From assembly GCA_026770585.1 (NCBI GenBank), contig MU646784.1, forward strand, positions 303,151 through 315,001: a DNA stretch of 11,851 bases, in the 5' to 3' direction. Positions within the stretch are counted from its first letter, which is position 1. Every line of letters starts with the position of its first letter. This document shows, one piece after another, positions 1 to 5,998 of the stretch. The notes beneath the pieces are model-generated. The model was not told the DNA's origin. It did not search any database and was given only the letters and a program-made list of their open reading frames with translations. This DNA is from Baffinella frigidus (taxonomy: Eukaryota > Cryptophyceae > Cryptomonadales > Baffinellaceae). Position numbers and translations under genes: made by a program.

Positions 1-250
1 GGGTCTAGGGTCTAGGGTCTAGGGTCTAGGGTCTAGGGTCTAGGGTCTAGGGTCTAGGGTCTAGGGTCTAGGGTCTAGGGTCTAGGGTCTAGGGTTTGGG
101 GTCTAGGGTCTAGGGTCTAGGGTTTGGGGTTTAGGATCTGGGGTTTATGGTTTATGGTTTATGGTTTATGGTTTAGGGTTTATGGTTTTATGGTTTAGGG
201 TCTAGGGTTCAGGGTCTAGGGTATGGGGGTCGGGGTTTGGGGTTTGGGGC
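1..250 (+). repeat. Telomere-like heptad array, GGGTCTA then degenerate GGGTTTA/TGGTTTA
   Basis: Positions 1-91 are thirteen uninterrupted copies of GGGTCTA, a variant of the algal and plant telomere heptad TTTAGGG. From 92 to about 250 the 7-bp register largely continues, but units vary (GGGTTTG, GGGTTTA, GGATCTG, TGGTTTA, GGGTTCA, GGGTATG). The G-rich strand is the plus strand. A natural left chromosome end would show the C-rich strand there, so this is not the left telomere of the window. It is either interstitial or the continuation of an array lying further left. Seen directly; the telomeric origin is inference from unit length and composition. Confidence 0.9.
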
Positions 251-267
251 CGACCGTGGAAGGGGAG

Positions 268-608
268 ATGCTGGGGGCTGGTTGGCGTCGGCGAGTTGTC
301 TCCTTTTTAGGATCCCGCCTGGGGGAGGGTTTCGGGTTCAGAGAGAGAGACCTACTTCCTTTCGGTTCACATCAGGCCTCACCGTACCCTCCCACGCCAC
401 ACAGCGGACTTCGAAGGGATTTTGAATATCTCTCACGCGATAAGACCCAGGACCCTACGGTAGCCAACCCGTAGGGACTTAGGGGGGTTCCCCTATGGTA
501 GGCAACCCGTAGGGACTTAGGGGGGATGATGGGGGCTGGTTGGCGTCGGCGAGTTGTCTCCTTTTTAGGATCCCGCCTGGAGGAGGGTTTCGGGTTCAGA
601 GAGAGAGG
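268..608 (+). repeat. Direct duplication of an 83-bp module (268-350 and 526-608)
   Basis: Two nearly identical copies run from ATG(C/A)TGGGGGCTGG through TTTTTAGGATCCCGCCTGG and AGGGTTTCGGGTTCAGAGAG. The second half, starting at AGGATCCCGCC, recurs at about 796-830 and 906-945, so at least four copies lie in the first kilobase. Each is followed by a GA-rich tract, as if the GA microsatellite grew from the end of the module. Between the two full copies lies a partial copy of the CCACACAGCGG element (397-526), with an internal tandem repeat of its CCCGTAGGGACTTAGGGGGG part. No coding function is claimed. Confidence 0.85.
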
Positions 609-703
609 GAGGGAGAGAGAGTGAGGGAGAGGGAGAGAGAGAGAGAGGAAGAGATAGAGATAGAGATAGAGATAGCGATAGAGATAAAGATAGAGATAGA
701 TAG

Positions 704-752
<49 letters not shown>

Positions 753-870
753 AGGAGAGATAGAGAGAAGGGGGGGGAGGGAGAGAGAGAGCGCAGGATC
801 CCGCCTGGGGGAGGGTCTTGGGTTCAGAGAGAGGGAGAGGGAGGGAGAGGGAGAGAGAGGGGGAGAGAGA

Positions 871-902
<32 letters not shown>

Positions 903-1027
903 CCGTAGGATCCCGCCTGGGGGAAGGTTTCGGGTTCAGAGAGAGAGACAGACACAGTTCCTTTCGGATCACATCAGGCCTCTCTCTACCCTCCCACGCC
1001 ACACAGCGGAGTTCGAAGGGATTTTGA
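351..1027 (+). repeat. Second duplicated module (351-424, 951-1027; partial 2757-2788)
   Basis: The stretch CTTTCGG(T/A)TCACATCAGGCCTC, then TACCCTCCCACG and the start of a CCACACAGCGG element, occurs at 351-424 and again at about 951-1027. The first part alone recurs at 2757-2788 within otherwise unrelated DNA. The repeated order GGATCCC module, GA tract, CTTTCGG module, CCACACAGCGG element suggests segmental duplication of a composite block. This explains why similar short peptides appear in several open frames here. Confidence 0.8.
597..955 (+). repeat. GA/GATA/GC microsatellite block
   Basis: This is a purine-rich tract made of GAGA runs, GATAGA and GATA tetranucleotide runs (about 650-728), GGGGGGGAGG, a short GCGCGCGC run near 871-884 and further GAGA. 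It is broken at 796-830 and 906-945 by copies of the GGATCCCGCC module. The 145-codon minus-strand open frame across it is almost wholly Ser/Leu/Pro from CT repeats and is not a gene. Confidence 0.92.
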
Positions 1028-1161
1028 AAAAACCCTAAGCGACAAGACCTAGGAATCTACGGTAGGCAACCCGCAGGGACTCAGGGGGGTTCCTACGGAT
1101 AAGATAACGGAAAGATGGCCCGAATTGGGCCGAAAATCTCTTCGAAGCCCTGTGTGTGGTG
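999..1161 (+). mobile_element. CCACACAGCGG inverted-repeat element, full copy with 12-bp flanking direct repeats
   Basis: The left end CCACACAGCGGAGTTCGAAG is matched in inverted orientation by the right end, which reads CTTCGAAGCCCTGTGTGTGG. The stem continues into GATTTT. A short GGCCC-GAATT-GGGCC hairpin lies in the interior, along with the 11-bp near-palindrome CTACGGTAGG. TACCCTCCCACG occurs immediately left (987-998) and right (1162-1173), as expected of a target-site duplication. No transposase frame is present. The structure resembles a non-autonomous MITE or foldback element. Related copies are at 397-526 (partial) and 5661-5931. The superfamily is not assigned. Confidence 0.75.
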
Positions 1162-1173
1162 TACCCTCCCACG

Positions 1174-1624
1174 TGGGGAAGTAGTTGACTAATCCGAGGC
1201 TTTCCTGGTGCAGAGCCTCCACTGAAAAGGCTACAGCGAACACTTTTGCACGGGAATTGGATCCTTTTCTTCAATCGCGGTGGAAATGGTCACGTTACCC
1301 CCGGATATCCGGGGACGACCGTGACTCTAGCACTCGAGAATGGTGGAGGATTCTATTTACATGTGTGGTTGTAAATGTTTGTACCAGGATAAGGTAAAGT
1401 AACCTCCTGAGGAAATTAAACTTGAGGACTCATATTCGCACTTTTAAAAGCACGTCGGCTTCAAATAGGCCCCTCTAGCGTTCTCGTGACAGGAGCCTTC
1501 TGAGCGGTCATGGTAGACTTGTGTATCACTCAACTCGAGGCTCAAGGGCCTCATTTAGGACCTGTATCGAGAGCAATCAAGAAGAAGAAGAAGATCATGG
1601 TCCTGGTACAAACCCTGCCCATAA
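1174..1624. other. No gene recognised; one perfect 16-bp palindrome
   Basis: No convincing coding frame, RNA gene or tandem repeat was seen. At 1299-1314 there is a perfect palindrome, CCCCGGATATCCGGGG, flanked by an imperfect GTCACG/CGTGAC pair. The motif TTTGTACCAGG at about 1379-1389 and its inverse CCTGGTACAAACC at 1602-1614 belong to a short motif recurring near 8898 and 9004. A (GAA)n run lies near 1580-1595. Confidence 0.6.
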
Positions 1625-1765
1625 TCCACTTAGCAGCGGCCGGGCTTCTTTTCACCTTGAAATCAAGGTGAAATTCCGGTTAGGTTCCAGGGCAATGGAT
1701 AATATTCTAGTACAAATCAATTGGATGGACTGTATCCGTGAAGCCCTCGGTGGCTGCTAAGTGGA
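1625..1765 (+). mobile_element. TCCACTTAGCAGC inverted-repeat element (141 bp)
   Basis: The left arm TCCACTTAGCAGC is perfectly inverted as GCTGCTAAGTGGA at 1753-1765. A second paired segment follows inside (GGGCTTC at 1642-1648 and GAAGCCC at 1740-1746). A hairpin with 11-bp arms and a 2-base loop, TTTCACCTTGA / TCAAGGTGAAA, sits at 1650-1673. Single copies of the arm motif GCTGCTAAGTGG or a close variant recur at 1911-1922, 2551-2565 and about 8472-8483. No coding frame. Interpreted as a short non-autonomous hairpin element. Confidence 0.6.
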
Positions 1766-2050
1766 GTGGCGGGGGGGAAGCGACATTCCCCCGCAACCAC
1801 GCGACCTCTCTCGGCGCCCATCTCACACAGCCTCGGCGGGGATGCATACACGCAGATGGCAGCTGGTGGTACTAACACAGGTCTCTCTCTCTGATGGCAG
1901 GGGGGACCGAGGCTGCTAAGTGGAACCAACAGTCAAACGGGAGACTCTCATGAACAGCTCCGACGAGCCCCCGCTAGGGTTGAATCCAAGACCTTCCAGG
2001 GCACTATTTGAGCCACGTGGGATGGCTGGTGGCTGGCACGAACCCTAGCA
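1766..2050. other. No gene; solo arm of the 9112-9222 hairpin at 1988-2016
   Basis: No coding frame was recognised. A 29-bp segment from AAGACCTTCCAGG to TTTGAGCCAC is identical to the right arm of the long hairpin at 9112-9222. The similarity continues weakly into GGCTGGTGG. The matching left arm is absent, so this is a half element or an independent copy of the arm. Another GCTGCTAAGTGG motif lies at 1911-1922. Confidence 0.6.
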
Positions 2051-2278
2051 CTGTCTCACTCGGATCGGGTGACTATTCTCAAGTTGACATGCCGGGTATG
2101 CGGCTACCCCTTAAGTGGCGAGGGGGTCAAATTGACCCCCAAGAGGTCTTAGGTCCTAGGGCCCTACGGTAGGGCGTATGAGCCTACTCGTTGACATTCG
2201 TCAACTTTGGCGAATGTCAACGTTGGAGCGGGAGCCCGCGCTCACCAAATGGGCGATCCAAAATAGACGGAGACAGAG
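2051..2278 (+). repeat. Dispersed CAAGTTGACATGC repeat, copy split by an insertion
   Basis: The left part at about 2051-2107 (CTCACTCGG, GACTATTCTCAAGTTGAC, ATGCCGGGTATGCGG) and the right part at about 2185-2278 (ATTCGTCAACTTTGG, GGAGCGGGAGCCCG, CAAAATAGACGGAGAC) align with the two halves of the continuous copies at 6311-6419 and 11479-11610. The intervening stretch of about 80 bp is a palindrome-bearing unit also found near 3060-3170. TAC is present at both junctions (2105-2107 and 2185-2187), compatible with a 3-bp target duplication, though such a short match could be chance. Confidence 0.65.
2108..2184 (+). mobile_element. Palindromic insert (CCCTTAAGTG ... CCCTACGGTAGGGCGTATGAGCC)
   Basis: The insert starts CCCCTTAAGTGG. 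It carries a perfect 9-bp-arm palindrome around one base, GGGGGTCAAATTGACCCCC (2122-2140), then GGTCCTAGG and CCCTACGGTAGGG. Its last 38 bp or so recur almost exactly at 3133-3170. The palindrome slot there holds TAGGGTGAATATTCACCCTA (3100-3119) instead. The two copies therefore keep the hairpin structure while changing its sequence, apart from GGT..ACC-like ends. Mobility is inferred from its position inside a dispersed repeat. Confidence 0.5.
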
Positions 2279-2308
2279 ATTCACTATGCCTATGACTGAG
2301 GGCCACTT

Positions 2309-2434
2309 CCACGCCAGAGGCCTCGAGGGAAACCGATGCCTTATCCACGTCAGATCTGACGTCGTTGACTTAGGTATTCAAGGAATTTCCCTTGAATGAT
2401 GTCACAGGTGGATGTTTCGAGCCCTCTGGCGTGG
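2309..2434 (-). mobile_element. 126-bp CCACGCCAGAGG element, copy A
   Basis: Read on the minus strand it begins CCACGCCAGAGGGCTCG and ends CCTCTGGCGTGG, giving a terminal inverted repeat of roughly 13-16 bp. Near the middle is the perfect 14-bp palindrome CGTCAGATCTGACG, followed by TGGATAAGGC. Copies B (3901-4026, plus) and C (5999-6124, plus) have the same length and the same order of motifs. No reading frame is conserved among them. A MITE-like identity is inferred from terminal repeats, fixed length and dispersal; no clear target duplication was seen. Confidence 0.8.
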
Positions 2435-2550
2435 TTAGCAGATGCCTATCTTCCCTGGGGATCCGCACATCATTTCAAGCCCCTTGCCCTGATTTGAATT
2501 TTGCAGTGTGTACCAGAATCGTTTAGATGGGAGTGTTTTCGCAAGGCACC
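2435..2550. other. Short spacer without recognised features
   Basis: This holds no tandem repeat, inverted repeat or coding signal that I can support. It separates copy A of the 126-bp family from the 15-bp tandem array. Confidence 0.4.
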
Positions 2551-2647
2551 GGTGGCTGCTAAGGGGTTCGCTGCTCAGGGGGTGGCTGCTAAGGGAGTCG
2601 CTGCGAAGGGGGTCGCTACTAAGGGGGTCGCTGCGAAGGGGGTCGCG
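2551..2647 (+). repeat. 15-bp tandem array GGTSGCTGCKAAGGG, six copies plus a partial
   Basis: Units start at 2551, 2566, 2581, 2596, 2611 and 2626, with a partial unit at 2641. The period divides by three, so one plus frame (2501-2755) reads as an Ala-Ala-Lys-Gly-Val pentapeptide repeat. That frame has no ATG start with a sensible context, no splice model and no domain, so I do not call a gene. The first unit resembles the GCTGCTAAGTGG arm motif of the 1625-1765 element, a possible seed of the array. Confidence 0.9.
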
Positions 2648-2866
2648 GACCTGCCGTCGGGCTTGACGCCGGGCTTTTACTATTTCCTCTTGCGCCCGCG
2701 GTCCCTACCCGCCCGCGCACAAAGCCCGTCGACACCTGCCGCGGGTTGGGGTTGAGACATACTTCCTTTCGGATCACATCAGGCCTCCCTGCACAGAGGA
2801 CCGTAGCAGAAACCCGAGGGCAGTCCTCAATCGGGCGCTTGAGTTCATCCAGCGTCGTACGACCCA
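2648..2866. other. GC-rich spacer with module fragment at 2757-2788
   Basis: No gene was recognised. The CTTTCGGATCACATCAGGCCTC fragment (part of the module at 351-424 and 951-1027) sits here. The CCCGCCCGCGCACAAAGCC segment near 2706-2727 resembles CCCACCCGCGCATAAAGC near 3339-3356, a further weak repeat. Confidence 0.5.
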
Positions 2867-2876
2867 AGGTGTAGGG

Positions 2877-3170
2877 TTGAGGGCATCCCTTAAGTGCCCA
2901 TAGGGGGGATATTCACCCTAACTCGCCCTGGGCAGGTCGCGGGTTAGGGTTCAGGGTGGAGGGTTTAGGGTATCCCTCAAGTGCCCATAGGGTGGCCCAT
3001 AGGGTGAATATCCACCTTAACTCGCCCTAGGCAGGTCGATTAGGGTTCAGGGTGCAGGGTTTCGATTATCCCTCAAGTGCCCATAGGGTGAATATTCCAT
3101 AGGGTGAATATTCACCCTAACTCGCCCTAGGAAGGTCCTAGGACCCTACCGTAGGGCGTATGAGCCTACT
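2877..3170 (+). repeat. About 90-bp tandem repeat, three units, with heptad-like ends
   Basis: Three units run through ATCCCT(T/C)AAGTGCCCATAGGG, GATATTCACC or a variant, AACTCGCCCT(A/G)GG, AGGTCG and AGGGTTCAGGGT. They begin near 2879, 2966 and 3063. Small duplications of CCATAGGGTG lie inside units two and three. The third contains the perfect 20-bp palindrome TAGGGTGAATATTCACCCTA (3100-3119) and then changes to the GGTCCTAGGACCCTACCGTAGGG tail shared with 2146-2184. The heptad-like GGGTTCAGGGT segments link this array to the telomere-like tracts. Confidence 0.8.
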
Positions 3171-3527
3171 GACCACTTAAGGGATAGGGTTCAGGGGTGA
3201 GATTTTGCGTCGGGAATCCCGCTCGCGCATGCTGTGACCCTATCGTAGGGTTTACGGTACACGGCCGTAGGGTTCAGGGTTTAGTGTAGGGTTTAGGGTG
3301 TAGGTTGCCCTCGCTAGCGCTGCCTCGCTCGGATCGGCCCACCCGCGCATAAAGCAAAGCCTGTTTGCTCTTGACGGCGGGTGAGGGCGTGGGGTTTAGG
3401 GTTTTGGGGTTTGAGGGTTTGGGGTTTGGGGTTTAGGTTTTAGGGTTTAGAGTGTGGGGTTTGGGGGTTTGGGGTTCAGAGTTCAGGGACTCGTTTGTGC
3501 GCCAGCAAAGCCTGAATGCGGATTTAA
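3171..3527 (+). repeat. Degenerate TTTAGGG-like tracts with short unique spacers
   Basis: G-rich heptad-like sequence (GGGTTTAGGG, GGGTTCAGGG, GGGGTTTGGGG) occupies about 3243-3305 and 3388-3488, again with G-rich on the plus strand. The spacer at 3306-3387 includes CCCACCCGCGCATAAAGC, weakly repeated near 2706. No gene was seen. Confidence 0.75.
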
Positions 3528-3661
3528 TGTGGAAACGTTTTTAAATGAAAAAACTTCGGTTATGAAATTTACTACACATAATATCTTTACTAGTATATGA
3601 GTAAAGCAGTCGTGTAGTAATCTTTACTGCAACATTTTTTTGATTTAAAAAGGTTTCCACA
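3528..3661. mobile_element. AT-rich hairpin element TGTGGAAACSTTTTTAAAT (134 bp)
   Basis: The left arm TGTGGAAACGTTTTTAAATG is inverted at the right end with one or two mismatches. Pairing resumes at TTTACTACAC / GTGTAGTAA and again at CTTTACT / AGTAAAG around the centre, so nearly the whole element can fold into one imperfect stem. It is much more AT-rich than its surroundings. It could be a MITE or foldback element, or a small-RNA precursor if transcribed. No coding frame and no convincing target duplication. Confidence 0.7.
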
Positions 3662-3741
3662 CAAGATTGGTGCTCTCAGGGTTTAGGTTTCAGTTTGCAG
3701 GTTATATGGAGCTGAGTTTCTGTCCACGAGACTTCAAGCGC

Positions 3742-3890
3742 CAATTTAATCTCGGAAGATACCAGAATTATCCACAATTATGATATTTTAAGCCTTGGTT
3801 GTATGCCCAAAATAGCACATCCACCCGTATCTTATGCTTTGGAAGCCTAAGATAGCGGAGCCGATTCTGGTACCTTCCGAAATTAAATTG
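3742..3890. mobile_element. CAATTTAATYTCGGAAG hairpin element (149 bp), AATAGCA/CTAAGATAGC family
   Basis: The terminal arms CAATTTAATCTCGGAAG + ATACCAGAAT and their inverse match over 27 bp with two differences. The interior carries AAAATAGCACATCCACCC, GTATCTTATGC and CCTAAGATAGCG in an order also found in the element at 7863-7997, although the terminal sequences differ. That pattern suggests a related core with diverged or exchanged ends. No coding frame. Confidence 0.7.
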
Positions 3891-3900
3891 ATTCGTGGGA

Positions 3901-4026
3901 CCACGCCAGAGGGCTCGTAACATCCACTTTTGACATCTTTTACGGCAAATGCCCAGAAATCTAAAGTCACTTCCGTCAGATCTGACGAAGATAAGACGTC
4001 GATTTCCTTCAAGCCCTCTGGCGTGG
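3901..4026 (+). mobile_element. 126-bp CCACGCCAGAGG element, copy B
   Basis: It begins CCACGCCAGAGGGCTCG and ends AAGCCCTCTGGCGTGG, with 16-bp terminal repeats nearly perfectly inverted. The central CGTCAGATCTGACG palindrome is intact. It is the same length as copies A and C. It lies only 10 bp from the hairpin element ending at 3890, so two unrelated elements are nearly abutting. Confidence 0.8.
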
Positions 4027-4188
4027 GAGGCATTAGGGTTTATGGTCGATGGTTTCTAGGGGGGGGGGGTGAGTGGTCTTATCCAGGCAACCGGAAAGCA
4101 TATCCTGCGGTTACCGGCAAGGCCACGGATAATTATGTGTGGGGATTTTCGGCAACTCTTGCCGATTTCAAGGAAAATATTAGAAAGA
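4027..4188. other. Unassigned spacer
   Basis: It contains a G9-10 run near 4060 and a small CGGCAACTCTTGCCG hairpin near 4150-4164. A plus open frame of 91 codons (3930-4205) crosses the mobile element and this spacer, so it is not credible as a gene. Confidence 0.4.
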
Positions 4189-4361
4189 CGCAGGGCGTAA
4201 AATGACATTTAACTCTCCCGAGTAGTTATGGTTTATAGTTTATGGTTTATGGTTCATGGTTTATGGTTCATGGTTTATGGTTCATGGTTTATGGTTGCTG
4301 CTGGAGCCCACAGCGCAGGGCGTAAAATGACATTTAACTCTCCCGCGTAGTTACGGTTTAT
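4189..4361 (+). repeat. Direct repeat of 48 bp, unit 125 bp (4189-4236, 4314-4361)
   Basis: CGCAGGGCGTAAAATGACAT followed by TTAACTCTCCCG and GTAGTTA is repeated with two or three differences. Each copy leads into a GGTTTAT array. The pair therefore defines a tandem duplication of a unit made of the 48-bp segment plus its heptad array and a GTTGCTGCTGGAGCCCACAGCG tail. Confidence 0.85.
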
Positions 4362-4493
4362 GGTTTATGGTTTATGGTTTATGGTTTATAGTTTGTGGTT
4401 GCGGTTGGAGTCAACAGCGTCTATGGTTCATGGTTTATGGTGTATGGTGTATGGTCTATGGTTTATGGTTTATGGTTTATGGTTTATGGTTAT
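4227..4493 (+). repeat. GGTTTAT / GGTTCAT heptad arrays (three blocks)
   Basis: Blocks at about 4227-4297, 4352-4397 and 4425-4493 are made of GGTTTAT with GGTTCAT and GGTGTAT variants. Each ends in a related tail, GGTT(G/A)..G..G(A/C)C(A/C)ACAG(A/C)G. An inverted counterpart of the tail and two units is on the minus strand at about 5121-5165. The arrays produce hydrophobic MVYGLWF repeat peptides in one frame, an effect of the 7-bp unit and not a gene. Confidence 0.88.
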
Positions 4494-4535
4494 TGCCGAA
4501 GTCAACAGAGCGGGGTTGATCGCCGCCACCTCCCT

Positions 4536-4681
4536 TTCATCTCGAAATCTAACTGAATCAGTTCCCTAATTAGCGTTTTAATTTAATTAGGAGGCCTAAT
4601 TTAACTTACTATGCCCCAACCATTTTCTCCTATTCAACCTCCTATTGAAAAGGAGCTGATGGAGTCATCTTTCGAGATGAA
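4536..4681. mobile_element. TTCATCTCGAAA hairpin element (146 bp)
   Basis: TTCATCTCGAAA is perfectly inverted at the right end (TTTCGAGATGAA, 4670-4681). Pairing continues with some mismatches through ACT..ATCAG.TCC, giving an arm of about 31 bp. The left arm reads CTCGAAATCTAACTGAATCAGTT. That resembles CTCGGAACATAACTGAATCAGTT at the left end of the 7863-7997 element, so the two probably share ancestry. The interior is AT-rich with AATTAGG repeats. No coding frame. Confidence 0.65.
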
Positions 4682-4715
4682 CTTTGTGGCCTGTGAATGC
4701 CAGGAAAGAGGCCGC

Positions 4716-4820
4716 GCCACCAATTTGGAAAGACATCAACCCGTAGGGCCATAGGGCCACCAATGTGAAGAGACACCAACCAGTAGGGACATAGGGCCAC
4801 CATTTTGGAGAGACAACATA
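4716..4820 (+). repeat. 40-bp tandem repeat, about 2.5 copies
   Basis: GCCACCAAT starts at 4716 and 4756, and GCCACCATT starts at 4796. Within each unit follow GGAAAGACA or GAAGAGACA, CCAAC and GTAGGG-CATAGG. Units differ at a few bases. The minus frames across it show the derived peptide repeat but no known domain. Confidence 0.8.
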
Positions 4821-4976
4821 GAAAGCGACGGCGCTTGGGGTTGGGTTGCCGATTTGGTGAGCCCAAATAGACTGAGGCAGAGCGTGGGGTTGGGTGTGTA
4901 TTCGCGGAAGCGTCTTTGCTGCCGGAACCGTGCCGGCTGGCATGCAAATACCCTAGCGATGTCTTATCATATTTAA
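4821..4976. other. Spacer with a forward fragment of the dispersed repeat tail
   Basis: The segment GGTGAGCCCAAATAGACTGAGG (about 4855-4876) matches the tail of the dispersed repeat at 6311-6419 and 11479-11610 in plus orientation, opposite to the large copy just to its right. No gene recognised. Confidence 0.5.
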
Positions 4977-5108
4977 GCTCACCAATTTGTCTCACCCGGG
5001 CTCTTTCCCGTCCCAAAGTTGACGAATTTTCACCGCACACCCAGAGCGTCAAGTTGGGAATAGCGTGGCATTCAACCCGCGTGAGGCAGAGCTCTGCCTC
5101 ACGCGGGT
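4977..5108 (-). repeat. Dispersed CAAGTTGACATGC repeat, inverted copy ending in a perfect palindrome
   Basis: Read on the minus strand this matches the plus copies at 6311-6419 and 11479-11610 in order: CTCTGCCTCAC, CGGGTTG, ACTATTCCCAACTTGAC, ATTCGTCAACTTTG, GGGAAAGAGCCCGGG. Its outer end is a perfect 34-bp palindrome (5075-5108) with 17-bp arms from ACCCGCGTGAGGCAGAG and no spacer. The terminal sequence is thus duplicated head to head. It could be an end structure of the element or a local inversion. Confidence 0.75.
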
Positions 5109-5120
5109 CTTCACTAGTTC

Positions 5121-5208
5121 AACACCGCGCTGTTGACTTCAGCAGCAACCATAAACCATAAACAATAACCCTCAACACTGACCCATCAACCCTCAACACT
5201 GACCCATG
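5121..5208 (-). repeat. Inverted heptad tail and 21-bp tandem repeat (C-rich on plus)
   Basis: CAGCAGCAACCATAAACC at 5143-5160 is the reverse complement of the heptad-array tails at 4287-4420. It is followed by two 21-bp units, CCCTCAACACTGACCCAT plus CAA, at about 5168-5208. This is the only clear C-rich-on-plus telomere-like stretch in the window and suggests a local inversion. The flanks hold nothing else recognisable. Confidence 0.7.
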
Positions 5209-5276
5209 GTACCATCGACATCTTCTTTGCTGGTTCTCCGTTTGCTGGCGGGTTCGAGCCGACCTGCTTTGGAGAC

Positions 5277-5655
5277 AGGGTTTAGGGTTTAGGGTATAGG
5301 GTTTAGGGTTTGGGGTTTCGGGTTTCGGGTTTGGGGTTTGGGGTTTGGGGTTTAGGGTTCAGGGTTCAGGGTTCAGGGTTCAGGGTTCAGGGTTCAGGGT
5401 TTAGGGAGCAGGGTTTGGGGTTTAGGGTGTAGGGTTCAGGGCGTAGGGTTTCGGGTTTCGGGTTTAGGGTTCAGGGTTTCGGGTTTAGGGTTTAGGGTTT
5501 GACCGCGTGCGCCGTCGCTGGTCTTTGCGGCTCCTCTATCTCCATCTGTCAAGGTTGGGGTTTGGGTTTAGGGTCCAGGGTTTAGGGTTTAGGGTTTAGG
5601 GTTTAGGGTTTAGGGTTGAGGGGTTTAGGGTTTAGGGTTGAGGTTTTAGGGCCAC
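5277..5655 (+). repeat. Long GGGTTTA / GGGTTCA / GGGTTTC array
   Basis: Heptads and hexads of GGGTTTA, GGGTTCA, GGGTTTC and GGGGTTT fill about 5277-5505 and 5553-5650. Six consecutive GGGTTCA units lie near 5356-5398. A 47-bp non-repeat spacer (about 5506-5552) separates the blocks. This is the array closest to canonical TTTAGGG in the window. The G-rich strand is plus. Confidence 0.9.
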
Positions 5656-5660
5656 CCCAT

Positions 5661-5931
5661 CCACACAGCGACCGTCGAAGGGATTTCGTGTATGGCCCAT
5701 AAGCGATAAGACATTTGAATAACCCATAAGCGATAAGACATTTGAATAACCCATAAGCGATAAGACATTTGAATAACCCATAAGCGATAAGACATTTGAA
5801 TAACCCATAAGCGATAAGACATACGACCCTACGGTAGGCAACCCGTAGGGACATAGGGGGGTTCCTACGTACACGGTAACGGAAACTGGGGCATTTCCTA
5901 CCCGAGAATCCCTTCGTAGCCCGCTGTGTGG
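5661..5931 (+). mobile_element. CCACACAGCG inverted-repeat element, full copy with internal array
   Basis: The left end CCACACAGCGACCGTCGAAG and right end CTTCGTAGCCCGCTGTGTGG are inverted repeats matching the 999-1161 element. Shared internal parts are AAGCGATAAGAC, CCTACGGTAGGCAACCCG, TAGGGAC.TAGGGGGGTTCC and GGTAACGGAAA. It is about 110 bp longer than that copy because of a 27-bp tandem array in its left half. The minus frame gives a nonapeptide repeat and shares peptides with the frame over 1035-1274, but DNA identity explains this without coding. Confidence 0.75.
5696..5822 (+). repeat. 27-bp tandem array inside the element (4.7 units)
   Basis: Units CCCATAAGCGATAAGACATTTGAATAA start at 5696, 5723, 5750 and 5777 with no differences seen, and a 19-bp partial starts at 5804. 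The single-copy version in the 999-1161 element (CCTAAGCGACAAGACC) is diverged. The identical units here point to recent expansion after this copy separated. Confidence 0.95.
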
Positions 5932-5998
5932 TTTTGGTGTTAGGTGTTGGGTTTCGGGTGCCGTCGATGCTGTTCATCTACTTCCATCTGCAAATATA

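Noticed and set aside
1-91. True left-end telomere
   Set aside because: The plus strand is G-rich here; a left chromosome end would show the C-rich strand. The window also starts mid-array.
565-1002. 145-codon minus-strand open frame
   Set aside because: It is nearly all Ser, Leu and Pro from CT dinucleotide and related repeats. The composition follows from the microsatellite.
4360-4569. Hydrophobic MVYGLWF repeat protein
   Set aside because: It is a translation of the GGTTTAT heptad array. Three 7-bp units give a seven-residue repeat automatically.
5696-5822. CRISPR-like array
   Set aside because: The 27-bp units are directly adjacent with no spacers, and the context is eukaryotic.
1035-5977. 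Similar peptides (RRNPP.SLRVAYRR) in minus frames at 1035-1274 and 5603-5977
   Set aside because: Both frames cover copies of the same CCACACAGCGG element, whose DNA identity explains the shared peptide without coding.
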